Of a stretch of DNA of 64,000 nucleotides, positions 16,900-26,370 are shown piece by piece. Origin of the DNA: Humibacillus xanthopallidus (lineage in GTDB: Bacteria > Actinomycetota > Actinomycetes > Actinomycetales > Dermatophilaceae); assembly GCF_006717145.1 (NCBI RefSeq), contig NZ_VFQF01000002.1, positions 1,240,001-1,304,000 on the forward strand. Direction: 5' to 3'. A program made the position numbers and the translations under genes. Under the pieces are notes generated by a model. It searched no databases and was not told the origin of the DNA. It worked only from the letters and a program-made list of their open reading frames with translations. Every line of letters begins with the position of its first letter. Within the stretch, counting starts at the first letter, position 1.

Positions 16900-17844
16900 T
16901 CAGGGACTCGGAGTCCAGCTCGCCACGGCCCCGGCCGCGGTGAGGGCGTCGAGCACGGCCTTGGCGATGATGGCGTGCCCCTTGGCGTTGGGGTGGTCGC
17001 CGTCGTCGAGCAGGGCCGAGGTGGGGTCGAGCGAGCCGTCGCCCTTGAGCGGGGTGTAGGCGTCGACGTAGATCGTCTGCAGGCTGCTCGCGACCCCGGC
17101 GATCGTCGTGTTGACCGCCCGGGTGAGGGCGTCGCTGCCGACGACGAAGGCGTTGCCCCGGGCCTGGCCCACGGCGCCGTCGACCGTCACGTTCCAGTAG
17201 CCGACGACGGCGATCTGCACCTGCCGGTTCCGGTCGACCGCACGGATGTCGGAGACGATGTGCGACAGCCCGGTTCGCAGGTCGCTCATCGTCGAGCTCC
17301 AGCAGGAAGAGGTGCTTGCGGGCAGGCACGACGGGTCGTCGACGAGGTCGAGGTCGAAGTCGTTGGCGCCCACCTCGATGACGACGAGGTCGGCGTTCGA
17401 CAAATGCCGCGACGTCGACGGCGAGCTGAGGTCCTCCTCGACGTCGGCGGTCGTCCAGCCCCCGGTGGCGTCGTTGTGCACCGTGACCGGGCGACCGGTC
17501 TCGCCGTGGAGGGAGGCGCCGAGGCGCTCGACGTAGCCGGTGCAGTCGCACGAGCCGGCCGAGGGCACGGAGTCGCCGAGGGCCACGACGGTCAGCGGGT
17601 CGCCGGCCGCCGGCCCCGTGTGGGTGGGTGTGGGCGCCGTCGACGGGGGAGGCGCCGTGGACGGTGACGAGGTCCGCGCCGGCGTCGAGGTGCGCGGAAC
17701 GGAGGCGGACGGCATACCGGAGGCGGGGGACGACGCGAGCGACCCGAGGTGGCCGCTGCCCAGGGCCCACGCCCCGAGCAGGAGCGCGACGACACCGGCC
17801 GCCACGGCGAGGAGGCGCCGCGGCGACCGGGTGCGGTCACCCAT
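16900..17844 (-). CDS. Secreted SGNH/GDSL hydrolase
   Basis: 314 aa. N-terminal membrane/signal helix (LLAVAAGVVALLLGAWALG), a Ser/Thr/Pro linker, then the SGNH fold: GDSVP (catalytic Ser), GANDF block, and DDGDHPNAKGH with Asp and His. Paired Cys residues (CDC, SC, SC) suggest extracytoplasmic disulfides. Likely an esterase acting on cell-envelope or external lipids or polysaccharide esters. Its start lies 8 nt inside the upstream esterase gene, making it the third member of the lysX operon. Confidence 0.88.
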   Translation of the reverse strand: MGDRTRSPRRLLAVAAGVVALLLGAWALGSGHLGSLASSPASGMPSASVPRTSTPARTSSPSTAPPPSTAPTPTHTGPAAGDPLTVVALGDSVPSAGSCDCTGYVERLGASLHGETGRPVTVHNDATGGWTTADVEEDLSSPSTSRHLSNADLVVIEVGANDFDLDLVDDPSCLPASTSSCWSSTMSDLRTGLSHIVSDIRAVDRNRQVQIAVVGYWNVTVDGAVGQARGNAFVVGSDALTRAVNTTIAGVASSLQTIYVDAYTPLKGDGSLDPTSALLDDGDHPNAKGHAIIAKAVLDALTAAGAVASWTPSP

Positions 17845-18955
17845 GGAAGCCGGGCATCGTCTGGGCGAGCCAGAGGAACGACGCCGGGACGAACGACTCC
17901 CACACCGAGTCGCGGTGGCCGCCGTGAGCCAGCACGGTCGCGGTCACGTCGAGGGGTGGCTTCGCGACGCTGAGGAACTTCGACGTCGTCGGGTAGGAGA
18001 GGCCGTCCTCGCGTGAGGTGAGGATCCACATCGCGAGCGCCGGGGGAGCGGTGTGCGCCATGTTGACGAGGTCGTAGCTGCCGAGGGTCGAGCTCGTCAG
18101 CGGGTCGTAGTGCGAGCCGAAGTCGGGCCGGAAGTAGCCCTGCATCCCGATCGACGCGCCGAAGACGTCGGGGTGGCGCATGGAGAGGGAGGCCGCGCAC
18201 CAGGCGCCGTAGGAGTAGCCCCACGCCGCCCACGACGTGCGGACCCGCTGCACGTGGAAGTGCTTCGCCGTCCAGGCCGGGATGTCGTGGGAGAGCCAGG
18301 TGTCGGTCTGCGGCTGGCCCGGGCCACCGTTGACGCACTCCGTGTCGAGGCCCGCCGGGGTGTCGATGCGCGGGATGACGACGATCGAGGGGGCCATCTT
18401 GTGCTGCGCCGTGAGGCTGTCGATCGTCGAGAGCATGTTGAGGCGCACGAAGCCCATCGGGCCGCTGGGGAAGCCGTGCAGCCCGAGGATGACGGGGTAG
18501 GCGTGAGTCGACTTCGGGTTGTAGCCGACCGGCAGGTAGACGAGCACCTGCCCCTGCGAGTTGGCGTGCTGGTCGACGACGCCGTAGCTCTGCAGCCGGG
18601 CGCCGGGCTGCGGCAGGGGCGGCAGCGTGGCGGGCGTCGCCGGGAGGTGAGTGAGCCCGGTGCCCTGCACCTTCGCGACGACGACGTCGTGGCTCGTGCC
18701 GCCGTGGTGCGTCTGCACGGAGGCCGCGCGAGAGCCGAGCAGGTCGGCCCAGCTCGAGTAGAAGGCGTACTGGTCGTTGAGCGCTGCGCCGCAGAGCGCC
18801 ACGACGAGGACGTTGAGGAGCAGCACCTGCACGCCTCGGGTGCCGGCGCGAACGTAGCGGTTGCCCCAGTGCGGCCAGCCGATGACGAGCAGGACGAAGA
18901 CGACAAGGCCGAGCCCGCCGAGCAGCAGGATGAGGCTCGAGTCGGTCAGCTCCAT
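17837..18955 (-). CDS. Membrane-anchored esterase (esterase D/mycolyltransferase-like fold)
   Basis: 372 aa. Two N-terminal hydrophobic helices, then an alpha/beta-hydrolase domain: YPVILGLHGFPSGP, the nucleophile elbow GYSYGAWCA, and LAHGGHRDSVWESF with the likely catalytic His. The fold resembles PF00756 esterases, the family containing antigen 85 and esterase D. Start ATG 18955 overlaps the lysX stop by 10 nt. In an operon with lipid-lysylation (lysX) an envelope-directed acyl transfer or hydrolysis is plausible but inferred. Confidence 0.85.
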   Translation of the reverse strand: MELTDSSLILLLGGLGLVVFVLLVIGWPHWGNRYVRAGTRGVQVLLLNVLVVALCGAALNDQYAFYSSWADLLGSRAASVQTHHGGTSHDVVVAKVQGTGLTHLPATPATLPPLPQPGARLQSYGVVDQHANSQGQVLVYLPVGYNPKSTHAYPVILGLHGFPSGPMGFVRLNMLSTIDSLTAQHKMAPSIVVIPRIDTPAGLDTECVNGGPGQPQTDTWLSHDIPAWTAKHFHVQRVRTSWAAWGYSYGAWCAASLSMRHPDVFGASIGMQGYFRPDFGSHYDPLTSSTLGSYDLVNMAHTAPPALAMWILTSREDGLSYPTTSKFLSVAKPPLDVTATVLAHGGHRDSVWESFVPASFLWLAQTMPGFHG

Positions 18956-21900
18956 GTGCCGGCCTCCGTCAGTTCGGTGCGGCCGGCGGCGGGGCGCACG
19001 AAGGGGAAGGTGAGGACCGACCGGATGGCCGTGTTGGTGAGCAGCATGATGAGACGGTCGATGCCGAGCCCGAGCCCGCCGCTCGGCGGCATCCCCAGCT
19101 CGAGGGCGAGGAGGAAGTCCTCGTCGACCTCCATCGCCTCCACGTCGCCTGCCGCTGCCTTGAGCGACTGCTCCGTGAGGCGCGCGCGCTGGTCGACGGG
19201 GTCGGTCAGCTCGCTGTATGCCGTGCCGATCTCGACCCCGGCGATGACGAGGTCCCAGCGCTCCACGAGCCCCGGCTGCGACCGGTGGGGGTGCGTGAGG
19301 GGAGAGGTCTCGACGGGGAAGTCGGTGTAGAACGTGGGGCGCATCGTCGCCGGCTCGACGAGCTCGCCGTAGAGCGCCTCGATGACGGCTCCGGCCCCCA
19401 TCTCGGGCCGTAGCGCGACGTCGTGGGTCTGCGCGAGGCCGATGAGCAGGTCCATGTCGGTGTCGAGGTCGACCCTGCGACCCACGGCCTCGGAGACCGC
19501 CTCGAGCACCGGGATGACCGGCCACTCGCCGCTGATGTCGACGAGCTCGGCGCCCTGGGTGCCCGTCCGGGCGGTGTCGCGGGTGGGCAGCGGCATGACC
19601 TCGGCGCCGTGCACCTGCCAGGCGGCCTGCCTGACGATCCGCTCGGCGAGGAGGCGCATCGAGGTGTAGTCGCCGTGCGGCTGGTAGACCTCGAGCGAGG
19701 TGAACTCGGGGTTGTGGGTGGCGTCGGCGCCCTCGTTGCGGAAGTTGCGACCGAGCTCGAAGATCGGCCCCATCCCGGCGACGAGGAGTCGCTTGAGGTA
19801 GAGCTCGGGCGCGATGCGCAGCGAGAGGTCGAGGCCGTAGGCGTTGATGTAGGTGCGGAACGGCCGGGCGGTGGCGCCGCCGTGCACGGTGTGCAGCATC
19901 GGCGTCTCCACCTCGAGGTAGTCCTCGTCGCCCAGCAGGCGACGGATGGCCGACACGACCTCGGACCTCGTGCGCAGCAGGGCGATCTCGGACGGGTGCA
20001 CGAGCAGGTCGGTCGAGCGCTGCCGTGCGCGCAGGGCCGGGTCGCGCAGCGCGCCGAAGGGGATCGGGTGGAGCGACTTCGCCTCCATCCGCCACGCCTG
20101 CACGAGCAGGCTCGGGGTGCCGGTGCGCGAGGCGCCCGTGACCGCCTCGACCCGGATGAGGTCGCCGGAGTCGACGGTGGCCGTGAAGGCGTCGAGCCGG
20201 GAGCGGGTCATGACTGCGGCGTCGAGGAGCAGCTGGACTGCGGCGGCACCGTCGACGAGGGTCGCGAAGACGACGGAGCCGTGGTCGCGGACGTCGCGCA
20301 CCCGGCCGACGACGTCGAGGGCGGTCGGCTGCCGCCACGCCTCGGCCGGGATCGAGCCGATGGAGGTCGAGGGCTGACCGGCGCCGACCGGGTAGCCGTC
20401 GGAACCGTCGCGGCGCAGCCGCTCGAGGGTGCCGAGGCGGTGGCGGAACTGCTCGGAGCGGCGCGGCTCGAGCGACTGGGCATCGGCGCCGGCCTCGTCG
20501 ATGCGGACGACCTCACGCACCTGGGCCGCGTCGAGCGAGCCCGACGTCGAGCGGCGGTGCGGCCACGGGATGAAGCCTTCGACGGCGCCCGCAGCGAGGA
20601 CGACCTGGGGCAGGGCGACGGTGTCGTCGTGGCAGAGGAAGCGCGGTGACCACTGCGGTTCGTACTTCTGGGTGGCGCGGTGGAGCCGCTCGAGCTGCCA
20701 GAAGCGGTCGAAGAGCCCGAGCATCGAGGCGTTGAGGCGCGTCAGGGGCCGTGACCCGAGCCGGCTCGCGTCGTCGAAGACCCCGCGGAAGAGACAGAAG
20801 TTGAGCGACACCCGGGAGACCCCGAGGGAGTGGGCCCGGGCCATCAGCTCGCTCACCATGAGCTCGGTGACCCCGCTCGGTGCGTCGGGCGCCCGGCGCA
20901 TGAGGTCGAGCGAGAGACCGTTCCGGCCCCACGGCACGAAGGAGAGCAGGCCCACGAGCTCACCGTCCCCGTCCCGCGCGGTGACGTGCAGGATGCGGCC
21001 GTCGGCGGGGTCGTCGCTGCGGCCGAGCGCCATCGAGAACCCGCGCTCCACCTCGCCGGCACGCCAGGCGTCCGCGTGCTGTGTCAGGCTGTGCAGCTCG
21101 GGCGCGGCGATGTCGTCCTGTCGTCGCACCTGGACGGTGAGGCCGGCCCGGGTCGCCCGCTTGACTGCGTGCCGCACGTCGGACATCGAGGTGCGGCGCA
21201 GGTCGTAGCGAGTGGGGTCGAGGATCGCCTCGTCACCCATGAGCAGCACCTGCATGCCGGCAGCCGCGTAGCTGCGGGCAGCGCGCTCGCTGGCGCCGAT
21301 GGCGGCGGGCACCCAGCCGAACTCCCGGGCCTCGGCACGCCAGGCCGCGATGGCGCCGGCCCAGGCGTCGGGGTCGCCGATCGGGTCGGCGGAGGCCAGC
21401 GAGACGCCGCCGATGACGCGGTAGGTCACCGCCGCCCGGCCGTCCGCGGAGAAGACCGACGACTTGTCGCGCCGAGTCGCGAAGTAGCCGAGGGAGTCGG
21501 CAGCGCCATGGACCGAGAGCAGCCGGCGGAGCGACAGCTCGCGGTCGGGGGACCACCGGCTGCGCGGTCGGGCCGAGGCGACGAAGAGGAGCAGCGCTCC
21601 GAGGATCGTCAGCGTGGCGAGCACGGCGACGACGTCGATGACCCAGGGCGGGATGAGGCCGAGGGAGCGGCGGCTCACCCCGCCGAGGGCGGCCAGGACG
21701 GTGGCGACGACGGCGCGCACCTGTGATCGCGGGGCGCCGACGGCGCCGATGAGCAGCCAGGCAGCACCCACCGTGATGATGCTGCCCGCGGCGAGCACCG
21801 CGAGCGCGGGCCACCATGACCCACGCTGGAGCTTGCCGGTGAACTGCTCGCGCATGCGCCAGAGCCACCACAGGACGAGGACGGCGACGAGCGCCGCGGC

Positions 21901-22275
21901 GACGTCGAGGCCGCGGCCCAGTGAGCCCCGCGTCTCCCACATGGCGTCGATCTGCAGCTGGGAGCGGAACAGCTCGACGGAGCCGAGAGCGATCCCCAGG
22001 ACCTGGAAGGCGGCGACGAGCCAGAGGCCGATTCGTTTGCGCCCCAGGAGGGCTCGCGTCGTGATGCCGAGGAGGACGACGGAGACCACCGTGGGAGCGA
22101 CCGGGACGTTGAGCAGTCCGAAGAACTCCTCCACGACCGTGGGGTGCGGGCGGTGCCTCCCCGCCAAGGTGAGCACGAGAGCAACGACGGTGGCGACGGC
22201 ATACGCTGCGGTGAGGATGCGGGCGGAGCGCTGCGAGCGCTGTGGCGCGTGCGCGACCCGGCGGGGACGAACCAT
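18946..22275 (-). CDS. lysX: Bifunctional lysylphosphatidylglycerol synthase / lysyl-tRNA synthetase
   Basis: 1109 aa, close to Mycobacterium LysX (about 1170). N-terminal ~200 residues carry six to seven membrane helices; ~230-560 is the DUF2156-type lysyl transferase; after an OB fold (VVGRVRDVRDHGSVVF, about 670) follows the class II LysRS core with motif 2 FELGRNFRNEGAD and motif 3 GGLGLGIDRL. Charges tRNA-Lys and transfers Lys to phosphatidylglycerol, lowering envelope charge and raising tolerance to cationic peptides. No ribosome site is visible; CATCGT six bases before the ATG could be a -10 of a leaderless transcript. Confidence 0.95.
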   Translation of the reverse strand: MVRPRRVAHAPQRSQRSARILTAAYAVATVVALVLTLAGRHRPHPTVVEEFFGLLNVPVAPTVVSVVLLGITTRALLGRKRIGLWLVAAFQVLGIALGSVELFRSQLQIDAMWETRGSLGRGLDVAAALVAVLVLWWLWRMREQFTGKLQRGSWWPALAVLAAGSIITVGAAWLLIGAVGAPRSQVRAVVATVLAALGGVSRRSLGLIPPWVIDVVAVLATLTILGALLLFVASARPRSRWSPDRELSLRRLLSVHGAADSLGYFATRRDKSSVFSADGRAAVTYRVIGGVSLASADPIGDPDAWAGAIAAWRAEAREFGWVPAAIGASERAARSYAAAGMQVLLMGDEAILDPTRYDLRRTSMSDVRHAVKRATRAGLTVQVRRQDDIAAPELHSLTQHADAWRAGEVERGFSMALGRSDDPADGRILHVTARDGDGELVGLLSFVPWGRNGLSLDLMRRAPDAPSGVTELMVSELMARAHSLGVSRVSLNFCLFRGVFDDASRLGSRPLTRLNASMLGLFDRFWQLERLHRATQKYEPQWSPRFLCHDDTVALPQVVLAAGAVEGFIPWPHRRSTSGSLDAAQVREVVRIDEAGADAQSLEPRRSEQFRHRLGTLERLRRDGSDGYPVGAGQPSTSIGSIPAEAWRQPTALDVVGRVRDVRDHGSVVFATLVDGAAAVQLLLDAAVMTRSRLDAFTATVDSGDLIRVEAVTGASRTGTPSLLVQAWRMEAKSLHPIPFGALRDPALRARQRSTDLLVHPSEIALLRTRSEVVSAIRRLLGDEDYLEVETPMLHTVHGGATARPFRTYINAYGLDLSLRIAPELYLKRLLVAGMGPIFELGRNFRNEGADATHNPEFTSLEVYQPHGDYTSMRLLAERIVRQAAWQVHGAEVMPLPTRDTARTGTQGAELVDISGEWPVIPVLEAVSEAVGRRVDLDTDMDLLIGLAQTHDVALRPEMGAGAVIEALYGELVEPATMRPTFYTDFPVETSPLTHPHRSQPGLVERWDLVIAGVEIGTAYSELTDPVDQRARLTEQSLKAAAGDVEAMEVDEDFLLALELGMPPSGGLGLGIDRLIMLLTNTAIRSVLTFPFVRPAAGRTELTEAGTWS

Positions 22276-22362
22276 GCTCTGACGATGGACCCGTTTTCTG
22301 GGAGTTTTCTGCGGGGCTGCTCGGAGGGCTCTGGACCTTCGCCGTGAGCCTCGCGGCGCCGC

Positions 22363-22887
22363 CTAGAAGTCGCCTGCGTCGCGGCGAAGGCGGGTCAGCA
22401 CGTCGACGAGGGAGTCGACGTCCGAGCTCGAGAGGTCGGGCTGCTCGAACACCTCGGCGTTGAGCGCCTTCGTCGCCCGCTCGGCGAGCTCGCGGCCTGA
22501 GGGAGTGAGCGCGACGAGCATGGCGCGCCGGTCCTCGGGGTGCGTGGACCGGGTCACGAGCCCGGCGTCCTCGAGGCGGTCGACGGCGTTCGTCACGCTC
22601 GTGGGGTGCACCTGCAGGCGGCTGCCGATGACCTTCATCGGGAGCGAGCCCCGCTTGCTGAACCACAGCAGCATGAGGACCTCGTAGCGCGCGAACGTCA
22701 CCCCGAGCGGCCGGAGCGTCGCCTCGACGCGGGCGAGCACGATCTGGTGGGCCCGCATGAGCGACGTCACGGCTGCCATGCCGTCGGCGGCGGAGTCCCA
22801 GCCCTGCTCCACCCACTGCTGCCGGGCGCGGGCGATGGGGTCGAAGCCGAGGCCCGGGCCGGCCGTGCTCCTCGTCTCGGCGCTCAT
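22363..22887 (-). CDS. MarR-family transcriptional regulator
   Basis: 174 aa from the ATG at 22887. Winged helix: MKVIGSRLQVHPTSVTNAVDRLEDAGLVTRSTHPEDRRAMLVALTPSG. Divergent from icmF with 61 bp between starts, and an 18-bp palindrome lies in that gap, so it probably controls icmF and itself. A TACGAT hexamer six bases upstream of this ATG, with TGGACG 17 bp further up, fits a leaderless promoter. An ATG at 22923 would add 12 residues but lies inside the operator. Confidence 0.9.
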   Translation of the reverse strand: MSAETRSTAGPGLGFDPIARARQQWVEQGWDSAADGMAAVTSLMRAHQIVLARVEATLRPLGVTFARYEVLMLLWFSKRGSLPMKVIGSRLQVHPTSVTNAVDRLEDAGLVTRSTHPEDRRAMLVALTPSGRELAERATKALNAEVFEQPDLSSSDVDSLVDVLTRLRRDAGDF

Positions 22888-22912
22888 GCCGTCATCGTAG
22901 TCACGCGACGCG

Positions 22913-22942
22913 TTGACGTCCATTAGTAGGAAGTCCTACTAT
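22913..22942 (+). promoter_or_regulatory. icmF promoter, probably leaderless
   Basis: TTGACG at 22913-22918, an 18-bp spacer, and TACTAT at 22937-22942 form a good sigma-70-type promoter. The icmF ATG begins seven positions after the -10, about where transcription should start, and no Shine-Dalgarno sequence exists. Confidence 0.7.
22924..22941. promoter_or_regulatory. 18-bp palindromic MarR operator
   Basis: TAGTAGGA-AG-TCCTACTA is a perfect inverted repeat with a 2-bp centre. It fills the spacer of the icmF promoter and overlaps its -10, so binding would block RNA polymerase. Size and place fit a MarR dimer site. Confidence 0.78.
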
Positions 22943-22948
22943 TTTTCC

Positions 22949-25900
22949 ATGTCCGACGCAGCGAAGCGCGATCACCACAGGCCGTCACACCACGTCCGGC
23001 TCGTCACGGCCAGCAGCCTCTTCGACGGCCACGACGCCTCGATCAACATCATGCGGCGCATCATGCAGTCGCAGGGCGCCGAGGTGATCCACCTCGGGCA
23101 CAACCGCTCGGTCCAGGAGGTCGTCGACGCCGCGATCGAGGAGGACGTGCAGGGGGTGGCGGTCAGCTCCTACCAGGGCGGGCACGTCGAGTACTTCGAG
23201 TACCTCATGCAGCTGCTCAAGGAGAACGGCGCCGGGCACATCCGCGTCGTCGGCGGCGGTGGCGGCGTCATCGTCCCCGAGGAGATCTCGCGGCTGCGCG
23301 AGTCCGGCGTGACGATCTTCAGCCCCGAGGACGGCCAGCGCCTCGGCCTCGCCGGCATGATCAACACCGTCGTCGCTGACTGCGACTTCGACCTCTGGGA
23401 GACGGGTGCCCCGTCGCTCGAGGCCGTGCTGGCCGGTGACCGGGCGGCCGTGGCGCGCGCCGTCACCGGCGCGCAGGAGGGTCGCCTCGACGACGCGACC
23501 CTGACCGGCGTCCGCGAGGCCGCCGGCAGGCGCCGGGTGCCCGTGCTCGGCATCACCGGCACCGGCGGCTCCGGCAAGTCGAGCCTCACTGACGAGCTGA
23601 TCCGCCGGCTTCGCCTCGACCAGCAGGACAAGCTGCGCGTGGCCGTCCTCGCCGTCGACCCGACCCGAAGCCGCGGTGGTGGCGCCCTGCTCGGTGACCG
23701 CATCCGCATGAGCTCGCTCGACGGCGACCGCGTCTTCTTCCGCAGCCTCGCCACCCGCGGCGGCTCGCAGGTGCCGACGCACCTGGGCGATGTCGTCGAC
23801 GTCGTACGCGCAGCCGGTTTCGACCTCGTCATCCTCGAGACGCCCGGCATCGGCCAGGGCGACGCCGCCGTCGTCGACTTCGCCGACGTGTCGCTCTACG
23901 TCATGACCCCGGAGTTCGGCGCGAGCAGCCAGCTCGAGAAGATCGACATGCTCGACCGGGCCGATGTCGTGGCGATCAACAAGTTCGAGCGCCGCGGCGC
24001 CGAGGACGCGCTGCGCGACGTCGGCCGCCAGATGGTGCGCAACCGCGAGGCCTTCGGCAAGGGGCCCTCCGACATGCCCGTCTACGGCACGTCCGCCGCC
24101 ACCTTCAACGACGACGGCGTCACCGCGCTCTACCAGGAGCTGCGAACGCTGTTGTCCGCCAAGGGGATGCCGATCGAGGAAGGCGTCCTTCCGGCGGTGA
24201 CGACGAAGCAGTCGACGCGCATCGCGACCGTGGTGCCCGCCGCCCGCGTGCGCTACCTCGCGGAGATCAGCGACACCGTCCGTGGCTACCACGAGGCCAC
24301 CGAGCGGTATGCCGCCGCGGCCAGTCGTGTGCAGCGCCTCGAGTCCGTGCGTGGCGAGCTCGCAGCCGCCGCTGCCGCCGACGACCTCGACAGCGCCGAG
24401 AGCGCGGTCGGCGCCGTGGAGGCCCTGCTCGACGACGCCCGCACCGACCTGCCCAGCGAGGTTGCCGACGCCCTCGCCTCGTGGCCCGCCGTCGTCGAGT
24501 CCTACTCCGGTGACGAGCAGGTCGTCAGCATCCGCGGCAAGGAGATCCGCAACGCCCTCACGCGAGAGTCCTTGTCGGGCAACAAGATCCCCCGGGTGTC
24601 CCTGCCTCGCTACCGCGACCACGGCGAGCTCGTCAGCTTCCTGCGCCGTGAGAACCTCCCCGGCTACTTCCCCTACACGGCTGGTGTCTTCCCGTTCAAG
24701 CGCGAGGGGGAGGACCCCGCCCGCATGTTCGCGGGTGAGGGCGACCCGTTCCGTACCAACCGCCGCTTCAAGCTCCTCTCCGAGGGCCAGCCGGCGACGC
24801 GCCTGTCGACCGCCTTCGACTCGGTGACCCTCTACGGCCGCGACCCCGACCCGCGGCCCGACGTCTACGGCAAGGTCGGCACCTCCGGCGTCTCCGTCGC
24901 CACGCTCGACGACATGAAGGTCCTCTACGGCGGCTTCGACCTCGTCAGCCCGACGACGTCGGTGTCGATGACGATCAACGGCCCCGCCCCGACGATCCTC
25001 GCCTTCTTCCTCAACACCGCGATCGACCAGCAGGTCGACGCGTTCACGGCGCGGGAGGGGCGCGCACCGAGCGATGCCGAGCGGGCTGAGCTCACGGCAT
25101 ACGCCCTCGCCAACGTGCGTGGCACGGTGCAGGCCGACATCCTCAAGGAGGACCAGGGCCAGAACACCTGCATCTTCAGCACCGAGTTCTCGCTCAAGAT
25201 GATGGCCGACATCCAGGAGTGGTTCATCGAGCACCAGGTGCGCAACTTCTACTCGGTGTCGATCTCGGGCTACCACATCGCCGAGGCCGGGGCGAACCCC
25301 ATCAGCCAGCTCGCCTTCACGCTCGCCAACGGCTTCACCTACGTCGAGAGCTACCTCGCGCGCGGCATGGCGGTCGACGACTTCGCGCCCAACCTGTCGT
25401 TCTTCTTCAGCAATGGCATGGACCCTGAGTACTCCGTGCTCGGCCGGGTCGCCCGCCGCATCTGGGCGGTCGCGATGAAGGAGCGCTACGGCGCCAACGA
25501 CCGCTCCCAGAAGCTGAAGTACCACGTGCAGACCTCGGGTCGCTCGCTGCACGCGCAGGAGATGGACTTCAACGACATCCGCACGACCCTGCAGGCGCTC
25601 ATCGCGATCTACGACAACGCGAACTCCTTGCACACCAACGCTTTCGACGAGGCCGTGACGACCCCGTCGGAGGAGTCGGTGCGTCGTGCCCTCGCGATCC
25701 AGCTCATCATCAACCGCGAGTGGGGCCTCGCGATGAACGAGAACCCGCTCCAGGGCTCGTTCGTCATCGACGAGCTCACCGACCTCGTCGAGGCAGCCGT
25801 GCTCAAGGAGTTCGACCGGATCACCGAGCGCGGCGGCGTGCTGGGCGCGATGGAGACGGGCTACCAGCGCGGCCGCATCCAGGACGAGTCGATGCTCTAC

Positions 25901-26218
25901 GAGCACCGCAAGCACGATGGCAGCCTGCCGATCATCGGCGTCAACACCTTCCGCAACCCGCACGAGGGGGAGGTTCCGCGCAGCGTGGTGCTAGCCCGCG
26001 GCACCGAGGAGGAGAAGCAGGGCCAGCTCTCGCGGGTCCGCGCCTTCCGGGCGGAGCACGAGGTCGAGGCGGCGGCCGCCCTCGAGGAGCTCAAGGCGGT
26101 CGCGATCGAGGGTGGCAACGTCTTCGACGTCCTCATGCGGGCGGCGCGGGTGTGCTCGCTCCAGCAGGTCACCGAGGCCTTCTTCGAGGTCGGTGGCCAG
26201 TACCGTCGCAACGTCTGA
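22949..26218 (+). CDS. icmF: Fused isobutyryl-CoA mutase (B12-dependent, with GTPase chaperone domain)
   Basis: 1089 aa. Three parts in order: B12-binding domain (residues ~15-145, base-off motif DGHDASINI with H28, then SSYQGGH and GGGGGV), MeaB-like G-protein domain (P-loop GITGTGGSGKSS at ~201-212), and the acyl-CoA mutase TIM barrel from ~540 (YFPYTAGVFPFKREGEDPARM, QTSGRSLHAQEMDFNDIRT). IcmF interconverts isobutyryl- and n-butyryl-CoA; some members also act on isovaleryl/pivalyl-CoA, and I cannot decide specificity. Chosen start: ATG 22949, directly behind the promoter; an ATG at 22913 lies upstream of the -10. Confidence 0.95.
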   Translation: MSDAAKRDHHRPSHHVRLVTASSLFDGHDASINIMRRIMQSQGAEVIHLGHNRSVQEVVDAAIEEDVQGVAVSSYQGGHVEYFEYLMQLLKENGAGHIRVVGGGGGVIVPEEISRLRESGVTIFSPEDGQRLGLAGMINTVVADCDFDLWETGAPSLEAVLAGDRAAVARAVTGAQEGRLDDATLTGVREAAGRRRVPVLGITGTGGSGKSSLTDELIRRLRLDQQDKLRVAVLAVDPTRSRGGGALLGDRIRMSSLDGDRVFFRSLATRGGSQVPTHLGDVVDVVRAAGFDLVILETPGIGQGDAAVVDFADVSLYVMTPEFGASSQLEKIDMLDRADVVAINKFERRGAEDALRDVGRQMVRNREAFGKGPSDMPVYGTSAATFNDDGVTALYQELRTLLSAKGMPIEEGVLPAVTTKQSTRIATVVPAARVRYLAEISDTVRGYHEATERYAAAASRVQRLESVRGELAAAAAADDLDSAESAVGAVEALLDDARTDLPSEVADALASWPAVVESYSGDEQVVSIRGKEIRNALTRESLSGNKIPRVSLPRYRDHGELVSFLRRENLPGYFPYTAGVFPFKREGEDPARMFAGEGDPFRTNRRFKLLSEGQPATRLSTAFDSVTLYGRDPDPRPDVYGKVGTSGVSVATLDDMKVLYGGFDLVSPTTSVSMTINGPAPTILAFFLNTAIDQQVDAFTAREGRAPSDAERAELTAYALANVRGTVQADILKEDQGQNTCIFSTEFSLKMMADIQEWFIEHQVRNFYSVSISGYHIAEAGANPISQLAFTLANGFTYVESYLARGMAVDDFAPNLSFFFSNGMDPEYSVLGRVARRIWAVAMKERYGANDRSQKLKYHVQTSGRSLHAQEMDFNDIRTTLQALIAIYDNANSLHTNAFDEAVTTPSEESVRRALAIQLIINREWGLAMNENPLQGSFVIDELTDLVEAAVLKEFDRITERGGVLGAMETGYQRGRIQDESMLYEHRKHDGSLPIIGVNTFRNPHEGEVPRSVVLARGTEEEKQGQLSRVRAFRAEHEVEAAAALEELKAVAIEGGNVFDVLMRAARVCSLQQVTEAFFEVGGQYRRNV

Positions 26219-26226
26219 CCCCTCCC

Positions 26227-26370
26227 GTCGAGTGGCCACAAACGGCCGCTCGACCACCGTCGAGTGGCCACAAAGTGCCGCTCGACCACCGTCGAGTGGC
26301 CACTCTTGGCCGCCTCGTCACCGTCGAGTGGCCACTCTTGGCCGCCCCGCCACCGTCGAGAGGCCAAAGG
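26227..26370. repeat. Five-unit 32-bp phased repeat array (TCGAGTGGCC core)
   Basis: Cores GTCGAGTGGCCAC start at 26227, 26259, 26291, 26323 and 26355, exactly 32 bp apart; the last copy reads GTCGAGAGGCC. The inter-core halves vary (ACGGCCGCTCGACCACC versus CTTGGCCGCC types). The single change in the last unit creates GAGAGG, the apparent ribosome site of the following gene. The core recurs inverted at 27149-27222 and near ggt. Confidence 0.9.

Noticed and set aside
22913-22948. Upstream ATG for icmF at 22913
   Set aside because: It lies upstream of the -10 and inside the promoter/operator; the 12 extra residues are unlike the family.
26227-26370. Possible CRISPR array from evenly spaced repeats
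   Set aside because: Units are contiguous with related inter-core sequence, not unique spacers, and no cas gene is present; the 42418 array fails for the same reason.
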